Shown here: in pieces, positions 1 to 5,401 of the stretch | Numbering within the stretch: position 1 is the first letter of the stretch | Layout of the letters: each line of letters begins with the position of its first letter | NCBI GenBank assembly: GCA_937901055.1 | Contig: CALCGO010000065.1 | Span: forward strand, 1 to 5,401 | DNA: 5,401 nucleotides | DNA from: an uncultured Rhodobacterales bacterium | GTDB lineage: Bacteria > Pseudomonadota > Alphaproteobacteria > Rhodobacterales > Rhodobacteraceae | Direction: 5' to 3' | The notes under the pieces: model-generated | Database searches by the model: none | Told to the model about the DNA's origin: nothing | Seen by the model: the letters and a program-made list of their open reading frames with translations, nothing else | Position numbers and translations under genes: made by a program

Positions 1-3000
1 CTTCGCACTCCCATAAATGCCCATCAACTCTTTAGAGGCCCCCACATAAGACAACTGCTCGAGCTTATAATTAAAGCTGACATAAGCCTCCGGGAAATCC
101 GAAAGCTTTGCGAGAACATCCTTACGCATAGCGGTGTTTAACGCGGCAAAGGCAGGCTCACGCGTCACTTCGTCGAACACGTTTACAAACTGTATCGGCG
201 ACAAGACCGTTCCATCTGCCTTTTGCCAACGAATGAGCGCCTCAAACCCTACGATGCGCCGAGCCTCAACATCCCAAAACGGCTGGACTGCATAATAAAA
301 CTCACCTGCCTCCAAGGCTAACTGTACCTCTTCCGCGGTAATGAACGTTCCGCGCAGCGCCAAGGCATGCAGCTCTTTCTCCTCGCCGGCACACACCCTA
401 TTGCGTCCACGCATCTTCGCTTCACGGGCGAAATCGTCAGCCAGACGCATCGCAACTGATAAGTCCTCAGATGTGCCCAGCTTAGCGATGCCGATGCTCG
501 CAGTGCGGCTGATAGGGCGCGCGCCATCCACGACGACCGTCTGCTCTAAGGCCACGCGGAGTGCCTCACCAAATTCCTTGGCTTCCTCCCACCCCTGCCA
601 AGGGCGAATGATTGCAAACTCCTCCCCACCAAGACGGGCCGCATAACCGCCTGCTTCCGTCAAGCGCGTCATGGTTTGCCCCATAGCGCTCAACAGCGCA
701 TCACCAGCCTCGTGGCCGTAGCTGTCGTTCACAGACTTAAAATGGTCGAGGTCGAGGATGTAAACGCCAGCATCTTTTGTACGGACCCTATCGCCAAACT
801 GCTCCTTCAGACCACGACGTGAGTAAAGGCCTGTCAGCTCATCGCACTCTACAAGCATCTGAAGCTGATGTTGGGTACGCATCATGTCTGTGACGTCCAC
901 AAGCGTAATGATATTGCGCAAGCTTCCTTCGAGCTCTTCGACGACGGATTGCAGCTCAATTTGACGCAGTTCCCCGGCTTTGGTCCTGAAGCGCAGAGTA
1001 TTGCGGACCGCATTTTTGGAAGCTTTCTGTGACTTTAAGGTTTCGCGAAACTCCTTGCTGATCACCGCGTCTTCCGGCTCCATGAACTCCGTCAGGTCAT
1101 ATCCAACAGTTTCCTCACGGGTATAGCCCAATTGGTTTGTCCAGGCGTCCGAGCACGTTTGGATCTTCCAGTCGTCCGATTGAGAAATGATCATCGCTGC
1201 ATTGCGGTTCAAAAGCGTGTCGGCCAAGGCCTTCTGCATCGCAAGCTCTGTGATATTCGTAACGGACGTAATAAACATGGTCTCCTCTGCAGTCGGCCCT
1301 GCAACGGCATTGCCCATAATGGTCACTTGCAATTTGGCGCCGGAGTTGGTTCGTAGTGTCCACGTATTGGCTGCTTCATAGCCTCCTGTTTGCATTGCTT
1401 TCAGCGCTACCTGCCTGGCTTCCCAGGCCCGATCTTGTTCCTCTTCAACCAGAAAGGACACGAAATCCCTGCCGATCGTCTCATCACGGCTAAAGCCTGT
1501 CATCCGCGTCCAGCCATCAGATGCGTTCCGGATAATAAAGCTACTGTCTCGCAGCAAAGTTGCGGAAGGGCTGCTCTCCAGAACCTGAAGCCAGGCTTCG
1601 GCTTCAATGTTCTTCGTTTCTAGCGCTCTACGGCTCGTCTCGAGGTCAGTCACATCCGCAAGCGATGCCACATAAGCGTAGGGCAGCGAGACATCGCCAG
1701 TGCCCTGGAGGGTTACCTCGAGGGTGAGAGTTACGCCAGAGGCCAAAGTCCGCGTCACTTGAGCAGTATAACGTGCCGTTGGGTTTGCTTGGAACTGGTC
1801 TGTGACCGCTTGAGCATGCGGCGTAAAATCTTCGAATAAATCATCAATACGCCTGCCCTCCAGCTTGGCTTCAGAGGCGTCAAACCACTCTTGTGCGTTT
1901 TTCGATATCGTGAGGACACGCCGCTGCGCATCGAGCGTGAGCAGCGCATTCGGGGCCAAGTCCAGCGCGCGCCTCTCAGCCTCACGCCCCTTGGCAGAAA
2001 CATAACGCGCAATCAGAGCCAAAATTATGATACTTGCAACAATTGTGATGGCTAATGTGAGCTTGACCTGGGTCAGCCATCCGTCCAAGCCCAGACGGCT
2101 CTGTACAAAATAAAAATAAATAGAGCTCGTTACCACATACACTCTTCCTGCCTGGTAGAGGGACGGTAAAAGCACCAGTGGAAGACTTAGAACGACAAAG
2201 GGTATATGTGGCAGTGCCAAAAGCGCGTTCACAGGCAGGAAGGCATAAAGCGCAAAGACAGTGCCGACATAAAGACAAGCGATGAGACCAAAGCGCTGGA
2301 TTCTTGGCTCGAGCCGCTTAAATCCTAAATGCTGTTCCAATACTTTACCTGAGAAGAGCATCAAAATGGTGCCTGACCCTATCAGTCCCCCGGACCCCCA
2401 AGTCAGCATATTCAGCGCAAGGCTTCCCTCAAATAGAAACGTCACAAGACCGCCACCAATAAGGCTGCCAAATGCATGCACCAGTGTGACCGCCAAAATT
2501 AACGCGGTGTAACTGCTCACGGATATCCGCACTGATGAGAGCTGTCGTCCGCCGAGCCGCAAGCCAAAGATTGCGACAATCAAGGTTGCAATAACAACGC
2601 CTTCAACAGCGTTAACGCCAGACAAGACGGTGGACGCGACAAACGGGTTCCCCACCAGAACATTGACGAAGAGCACGACGGCGTAAAACAACACAACTGA
2701 CGCTGCCCACTGTGTTTTGGGGCGCAACACCAGACAGTACGCGAGGTAACCATTGGCCCACCAGATAGCAGCGATAGACGTGTCGGCAGCGCGCCCAAGG
2801 GCTATGGCGCCATAGGCGAGTGCGAAGGTGACAACAGCTTGGAACGCATAGCGTTGCCACTCAGGCGCGTCAAAGACCGCATAGACTGACATGCGACCGT
2901 CGATGTCTGATGGACGGTAAGTATTCCCAAAATAACGCCGCTCTGGGACAAACTTGGTCAGTACCCCCTCAGGTGTCATCTCGCCCGCCGCAATGCGCTT

Positions 3001-3819
3001 TTGCAGCTCCGATGACCCAAGAGCGGAAAGCGCGAACGGAAGTCCCGCCAAGACCAAAGCGCCTACGGACAGACCATATCTAGAATCATAGCCGATCCAG
3101 CCAAAAGGGACGGTCGCAGCCAAAGCCAACAACAGGGCTACCAGGCCAAGCCCATTGGTCTTCGGTGTACGCTCATCGTACAGCAAGCCAACAGCAGGTG
3201 CCTCAGGGGCAATAAACCCAGCGAAGCTACAAATCGTGACGCTGGCTATAAGTGAGAGCCCGCCCAGGTCATAATCGTCAATGGCCAGAACTAAGTCCCC
3301 GACGTGATGCAGGACCAGCAGGACTATGGCGCACAAGAGGGCATAGGACAGCCAAGCTGCGCGCGATGACCTGCGGTGAGCGACATGCGCATCAACACTG
3401 TGAAGCAGCGTCAAAAAGGCAATGAGCCAAAACGAGGTAAACGCTCCCTCTGACGGCGCGCCAAACACACCATCCAAAAATGCAAGATATGGAAGCTCAA
3501 AAAGCTGTTCTGCCGTACGCAGGATGGCCAACAGCCATAACACAACTGTAACGCCTAGAGTGACCTTCCCAGAAGCAATACCTTCAAGCCAGGTCGGGCC
3601 ATAACCACGTCGGAGTGCCGCAAGCCCAACAACGAGCGTGAACAAATAAAATGAGGCAGGATAAAACCCAAGGCCGGGATGGAGCTCAGCTGAAAACAGA
3701 CCCTGTCCAAAAACGTCCACGAACCCCAGCAACCAAACGCCGAATGTGGCGACCGCAATGACGGCCTGATATGCGGGCAAGACAGCGTCTGGACGGGCTG
3801 AAGCGGATTGATGTGGCAT
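1..3819 (-). CDS. Membrane-bound diguanylate cyclase/phosphodiesterase receptor: N-terminal TM block, MASE1-like, 3x PAS, GGDEF, EAL (3' end cut by window)
   Basis: This is a predicted inner-membrane receptor that makes, and possibly degrades, the second messenger c-di-GMP. The frame is open for 1273 codons and runs off the left edge. The ATG at 3819 is the only possible start: an in-frame TGA lies 12 codons upstream (3853-3855) with no start codon between, and a weak GGAA lies 10 nt before the ATG. Residues 1-290 hold about eight hydrophobic segments of unassigned family. A linker (about 290-322) leads to a MASE1-like membrane domain (about 322-605) containing IWWANGYLAY and GVNAVEGVVIATL. 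Three PAS domains follow (about 617-725, 740-858, 863-978), each closing with a DVTD/NITE-type motif. The GGDEF domain (about 990-1150) has DLDHFK with metal-binding D1023, and GGEEF at 1064-1068. The I-site RxxD is replaced by EAGG (1055-1058). The EAL domain starts near 1165 with QPF at 1179-1181, E1193 in FEALIRW and N1250. Its later catalytic residues are outside the window, so phosphodiesterase activity cannot be judged. Domain order is certain, ligands are unknown. Confidence 0.95.
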   Translation of the reverse strand, partial: MPHQSASARPDAVLPAYQAVIAVATFGVWLLGFVDVFGQGLFSAELHPGLGFYPASFYLFTLVVGLAALRRGYGPTWLEGIASGKVTLGVTVVLWLLAILRTAEQLFELPYLAFLDGVFGAPSEGAFTSFWLIAFLTLLHSVDAHVAHRRSSRAAWLSYALLCAIVLLVLHHVGDLVLAIDDYDLGGLSLIASVTICSFAGFIAPEAPAVGLLYDERTPKTNGLGLVALLLALAATVPFGWIGYDSRYGLSVGALVLAGLPFALSALGSSELQKRIAAGEMTPEGVLTKFVPERRYFGNTYRPSDIDGRMSVYAVFDAPEWQRYAFQAVVTFALAYGAIALGRAADTSIAAIWWANGYLAYCLVLRPKTQWAASVVLFYAVVLFVNVLVGNPFVASTVLSGVNAVEGVVIATLIVAIFGLRLGGRQLSSVRISVSSYTALILAVTLVHAFGSLIGGGLVTFLFEGSLALNMLTWGSGGLIGSGTILMLFSGKVLEQHLGFKRLEPRIQRFGLIACLYVGTVFALYAFLPVNALLALPHIPFVVLSLPLVLLPSLYQAGRVYVVTSSIYFYFVQSRLGLDGWLTQVKLTLAITIVASIIILALIARYVSAKGREAERRALDLAPNALLTLDAQRRVLTISKNAQEWFDASEAKLEGRRIDDLFEDFTPHAQAVTDQFQANPTARYTAQVTRTLASGVTLTLEVTLQGTGDVSLPYAYVASLADVTDLETSRRALETKNIEAEAWLQVLESSPSATLLRDSSFIIRNASDGWTRMTGFSRDETIGRDFVSFLVEEEQDRAWEARQVALKAMQTGGYEAANTWTLRTNSGAKLQVTIMGNAVAGPTAEETMFITSVTNITELAMQKALADTLLNRNAAMIISQSDDWKIQTCSDAWTNQLGYTREETVGYDLTEFMEPEDAVISKEFRETLKSQKASKNAVRNTLRFRTKAGELRQIELQSVVEELEGSLRNIITLVDVTDMMRTQHQLQMLVECDELTGLYSRRGLKEQFGDRVRTKDAGVYILDLDHFKSVNDSYGHEAGDALLSAMGQTMTRLTEAGGYAARLGGEEFAIIRPWQGWEEAKEFGEALRVALEQTVVVDGARPISRTASIGIAKLGTSEDLSVAMRLADDFAREAKMRGRNRVCAGEEKELHALALRGTFITAEEVQLALEAGEFYYAVQPFWDVEARRIVGFEALIRWQKADGTVLSPIQFVNVFDEVTREPAFAALNTAMRKDVLAKLSDFPEAYVSFNYKLEQLSYVGASKELMGIYGSAK

Positions 3820-3866
3820 GAAAAGTAGGTTCCGAAAATAACAAAGCTGCGTTCAGGTATTCGTCT

Positions 3867-3896
3867 TTTAAACACATACTGCATCACCGCCGCCAA
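3867..3896 (-). promoter_or_regulatory. Candidate sigma-70-type promoter for the c-di-GMP receptor
   Basis: Read on the minus strand, TTGGCG (3891-3896) is followed after 18 nt by TTTAAA (3867-3872), which is a plausible -35/-10 pair. It would place transcription start roughly 40 nt before the ATG at 3819. A perfect TTGACA also occurs further upstream (3923-3928), but it has only poor -10 candidates at normal spacing. This is a pattern match only; promoters of GC-rich bacteria often deviate from the consensus. Confidence 0.3.
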
Positions 3897-3914
3897 ATAA
3901 ACACCAAGTATTCG

Positions 3915-3924
3915 CACAGCTGTG
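3915..3924. promoter_or_regulatory. Perfect 10-bp palindrome CACAGCTGTG, possible operator
   Basis: CACAGCTGTG is a perfect palindrome that overlaps the start of the minus-strand TTGACA (3923-3928) upstream of the receptor. It is flanked by an 8-bp inverted pair, TCACCGCC at 3884-3891 and GGCGGTGA at 3938-3945. Dimeric regulators bind sites of this type, but no specific regulator can be named, and a palindrome this short could be chance. Confidence 0.25.
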
Positions 3925-4029
3925 TCAATGACTGTGAGGCGGTGAGGTCATGCGCACCAAATTCGAACGAACTGGGCGTTGCAATGGTGCAGCCGGCGGT
4001 CAGATGTCACGGAAACAGCCCAGACAATC

Positions 4030-4053
4030 GGGACCGCTTTCGGGACCATTCTC
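4030..4053 (+). repeat. Tandem pair of 12-bp repeats (units 1 and 2 of the GGACC array)
   Basis: Two abutting 12-mers, GGGACCGCTTTC (4030-4041) and GGGACCATTCTC (4042-4053), share GGGACC and a pyrimidine-rich tail. The same unit recurs at 4184-4219 in the same orientation and once inverted at 4247-4258. Tandem short repeats next to an integrase gene are typical of arm-type integrase sites or of excisionase/repressor sites. The role here is inferred. Confidence 0.65.
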
Positions 4054-4074
4054 GATCAAGCGGCAGGGCGTAAG

Positions 4075-4094
4075 TATCTATTATTGCATAGATA
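4075..4094. repeat. 7-bp inverted repeat with 6-bp spacer (TATCTAT / ATAGATA)
   Basis: TATCTAT (4075-4081) and ATAGATA (4088-4094) are exact reverse complements separated by TATTGC. The size matches the core site of a tyrosine recombinase, where two inverted binding arms flank a 6-8 bp crossover region. It would equally suit an operator for a dimeric repressor. It lies between the two blocks of 12-bp direct repeats. No oligo-T run follows, so a terminator is unlikely. Confidence 0.4.
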
Positions 4095-4183
4095 AATTGT
4101 GTAGTAGATTGCCTCTTCTGGGCACCAAAATACCCTATATATCCCCAAGAAATCGTTGGTAATAACTGCTTCTAGCGGAATGT

Positions 4184-4219
4184 GGGACCACTATCAGGAC
4201 CGCTTTTAGGACCACTTCG
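4184..4219 (+). repeat. Tandem triplet of 12-bp repeats (units 3-5 of the GGACC array)
   Basis: Three perfectly phased 12-mers abut: GGGACCACTATC (4184-4195), AGGACCGCTTTT (4196-4207) and AGGACCACTTCG (4208-4219). With units 1 and 2 they give the consensus RGGACCRCTWTC. GGACC is invariant, and the 12-bp step puts successive copies roughly on one helical face with a slight rotation. The block lies about 90 bp upstream of the integrase start. Cooperative binding by the integrase, an excisionase or a repressor is the likely purpose. Confidence 0.7.
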
Positions 4220-4246
4220 TCGAATAGCTCACTCGAAGCGTCACAG

Positions 4247-4258
4247 ATAAGCGGTCCA
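4247..4258 (-). repeat. Inverted sixth copy of the 12-bp GGACC repeat
   Basis: On the minus strand these bases read TGGACCGCTTAT, matching the array consensus in the opposite direction. The copy sits 47 bp before the integrase ATG and just upstream of a GATAAT hexamer, where a bound protein could block transcription of the integrase. A single 12-bp match is weaker evidence than the tandem blocks, but 11 of its bases agree with unit 4 except at one tail position. Confidence 0.5.
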
Positions 4259-4273
4259 GATGGCCTTGCACCC

Positions 4274-4279
4274 GATAAT
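4274..4279 (+). promoter_or_regulatory. Candidate -10 element of the integrase promoter (GATAAT)
   Basis: GATAAT differs from the TATAAT consensus at one base. It would start transcription near 4286, giving a short leader before the ATG at 4305. No good -35 hexamer lies 16-18 nt upstream. That position overlaps the inverted 12-bp repeat, so an activator or a repressor acting there is possible. Weak evidence. Confidence 0.25.
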
Positions 4280-4304
4280 CTGTGTCGTGATAGTCTCGAG
4301 CACA

Positions 4305-5401
4305 ATGGATGATCCGATCTCAAAACTCCCCAAATACGTCTTCCGGCGGGCCAATGGCTCGTATCGGTATAAGCGCAACGTGCCCAAAGCACTGCGGGAG
4401 GTGATTCCCAAGGCGACGGTGTATCGCCAGCTGGGGGATAACTACGATGAGGCAATCAGGAGGCTTCCTGTGGCCCATGCTGAGGTTGAGGCGTTGTTCG
4501 ACCAAGAGCGCAGCACACCCAACAGTGTACGCGCTAAGTCCATTGTTCGTGAGCGCCTGGGCGAGTGGCACGCAGAGGTGTTTGCAGACGGGGTGGTTGA
4601 GCCTGAGTGGGATGTCACAGATGACTTTCGTGAGCTGGCTGAGCAGCTCGAGGGCAGCACACCGCCCGAAGTGGTACGCCAGGTCGGCAGTGCCCGACTG
4701 TCTCCAGAGCCCATGACGCTCCTGCGGGTGCTAAACGAGTACTACGCCTATAAGTGTGATGACAGTCTTGAGGACAAAGCCCTTAAGACCCGCATTGAGC
4801 GGATCCGGAAGGACCTCGTAATTGCACTGGGTAAGAACAGGGTGGAGTGGACACCTCTTGCTGACATCACCCGTGCTGATGCCAATACGTTCCGAGACTA
4901 CCTGCTGAACCGTATGGCACCGAACTCAGTTCTGCGCACCGTTGGAGTAATCAAGGCTGCCATGAACCATGTGATCGTTGAGAACGACCTGGAGCTGCGT
5001 AATGTCTTCCAGTCAATCAAGATCAAAGGGGCGGGCAGCAGCAACACCGATCGACTTCCCATCACGGATGAGCACCTCGACCTCATGACACCTGCCTTCG
5101 AGAGCAGTGAGGTTGCCGCGGCGCTGCTCGTTCTCCTGACCGATACTGGCGCCCGCTTGGCAGAGATCACTGGGCTGGAGGCCAGAGATGTGGACCTCGA
5201 TCAGGCCATCCTGCACCTGCGCCCCAATGACCACCGTGGCCTCAAGACCAAGACTTCCACCAGAAGCATCCCGCTATCACACAGGGCCACAGAGTGCCTC
5301 AGACAGCAGCAGGTTGGGCTCTCGGATACCGACCCCATCTTTCCCGCCTACGCCCACCCCCGTGGCAGCGACAACGCCTCGGCCATGCTCATGAAGCGGC
5401 T
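4305..5401 (+). CDS. Tyrosine recombinase / phage-type integrase with DUF6538-like N-terminus (3' end cut by window)
   Basis: This is a predicted site-specific recombinase that would integrate and excise a mobile element through a covalent phosphotyrosine intermediate. The 365 codons in the window are open. Residues about 9-35 (YVFRRANGSYRYKRNVP) resemble the DUF6538 segment found at the start of many proteobacterial integrases. Residues about 135-240 form a SAM-like core-binding domain. The catalytic domain begins near 250, with R284 and E287 in TGARLAEITGL and the probable beta-hairpin lysine K316 in KTKTSTRSIPL. The second Arg box (HxxR) and the nucleophilic Tyr are not reached. I chose the ATG at 4305 because the family-like sequence starts just after it. 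An in-frame ATG at 4260 would add an atypical hydrophobic stretch (IICVVIV). Neither start has a clear ribosome binding site. The gene diverges from the c-di-GMP receptor, and its upstream side carries a repeat array. Confidence 0.92.
   Translation, partial: MDDPISKLPKYVFRRANGSYRYKRNVPKALREVIPKATVYRQLGDNYDEAIRRLPVAHAEVEALFDQERSTPNSVRAKSIVRERLGEWHAEVFADGVVEPEWDVTDDFRELAEQLEGSTPPEVVRQVGSARLSPEPMTLLRVLNEYYAYKCDDSLEDKALKTRIERIRKDLVIALGKNRVEWTPLADITRADANTFRDYLLNRMAPNSVLRTVGVIKAAMNHVIVENDLELRNVFQSIKIKGAGSSNTDRLPITDEHLDLMTPAFESSEVAAALLVLLTDTGARLAEITGLEARDVDLDQAILHLRPNDHRGLKTKTSTRSIPLSHRATECLRQQQVGLSDTDPIFPAYAHPRGSDNASAMLMKR

Larger units (their letters stand above)
3820..4304. other. Divergent intergenic region of 485 bp between the c-di-GMP receptor and the integrase
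   Basis: No convincing gene lies here. The first ~130 bp would be the upstream region of the receptor and carry promoter-like hexamers and a palindrome. The stretch from about 4030 to 4260 carries a 12-bp repeat family and an inverted repeat that fit an integrase control or attachment region. The stretch 4071-4180 is visibly richer in A and T than either gene. I see no complete tRNA or tmRNA that could have served as an insertion target. If an integrative element starts in this window, its boundary is most likely between 3820 and 4030, but one end alone cannot show the exact position. Confidence 0.7.
4030..5401 (+). mobile_element. Probable integrase-bearing end of an integrative element (genomic island or prophage)
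   Basis: A tyrosine integrase preceded by tandem 12-bp repeats and an inverted repeat is the usual layout at one end of an integrative element, which would continue to the right of the window. The left limit given is only the first repeat; the attachment site itself is not identified. No second att copy, excisionase or cargo gene is visible, so an orphan integrase is also possible. Confidence 0.45.

Noticed and set aside
1000..1016. GGACCGCATT inside the receptor gene as a further array unit
   Set aside because: It matches only the first part of the 12-mer, stands alone within coding sequence, and is explained by the protein it encodes.
3555..3917. Minus-strand open frame of 120 codons overlapping the receptor start
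   Set aside because: It is in a different frame from the receptor. Most of it lies inside the receptor coding sequence, and its only unique part is the promoter region. The receptor frame shows clear membrane segments and domains while this one does not.
3962..3968. TTCGAAC resembling a tRNA T-loop, possible insertion target
   Set aside because: The flanking five bases on each side do not pair as a T-stem, and no acceptor stem, anticodon arm or CCA end can be found around it on either strand.
3950..4162. Plus-strand open frame of 70 codons in the intergenic region
   Set aside because: It runs through the repeat pair at 4030-4053, has no ribosome binding site or recognisable protein features, and its composition looks like translated non-coding DNA.
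4030..4219. Short repeats as a CRISPR array
   Set aside because: Units are only 12 bp and abut without spacers, and no cas gene is present. The pattern fits protein-binding sites instead.
4260..4304. Upstream in-frame ATG as the integrase start
   Set aside because: It would add 15 residues with a hydrophobic run not expected at the N-terminus of this family, it has no ribosome binding site, and it lies upstream of the only -10-like hexamer. It is not fully excluded.
4320..5234. Several minus-strand open frames opposite the integrase
   Set aside because: They are antisense shadows of the integrase, with no domain-like sequence. The plus-strand frame is continuous and carries the recombinase motifs.

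Overview
The window looks like bacterial chromosome, most plausibly from a proteobacterium and perhaps an alphaproteobacterium. This rests on moderate-to-high GC, weak Shine-Dalgarno signals, a multi-PAS GGDEF-EAL receptor and a DUF6538-type integrase. It is an inference from protein style; no taxonomic marker gene is present.

Left part (1-3819, minus strand): one very large open frame, cut by the left edge, encodes a membrane-bound cyclic-di-GMP signalling protein. In order it has an N-terminal block of about eight hydrophobic segments that I cannot assign to a named domain, a short soluble linker, a MASE1-like membrane sensor, three PAS domains, a GGDEF (GGEEF) diguanylate cyclase domain and the first half of an EAL phosphodiesterase domain. 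The reading frame is unbroken over 1273 codons. The cyclase metal site and GGEEF loop are intact, but the RxxD inhibitory site is replaced by EAGG.

Middle (3820-4304): no convincing gene. The side nearest the receptor holds candidate promoter elements and a CACAGCTGTG palindrome. The side nearest the integrase holds five direct copies of a 12-bp motif (consensus RGGACCRCTWTC) in two tandem blocks, a sixth copy in inverted orientation just before the integrase start, and a 7-bp inverted repeat with a 6-bp spacer between the blocks. This arrangement resembles the recombinase-binding and regulatory region of an integrative element.

Right part (4305-5401, plus strand): the first 365 codons of a tyrosine recombinase with a DUF6538-like N-terminus, a SAM-like core-binding domain and the start of the catalytic domain (Arg box I and the beta-hairpin Lys are visible). 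The C-terminal HxxR and Tyr motifs lie beyond the window. The simplest reading is a chromosomal c-di-GMP receptor gene on the left and the integrase-bearing end of a genomic island or prophage on the right, with the element boundary somewhere in the intergenic region. The two genes diverge, and nothing in the sequence shows that they work together. The most unusual items are the repeat array before the integrase and the double membrane sensor of the receptor.
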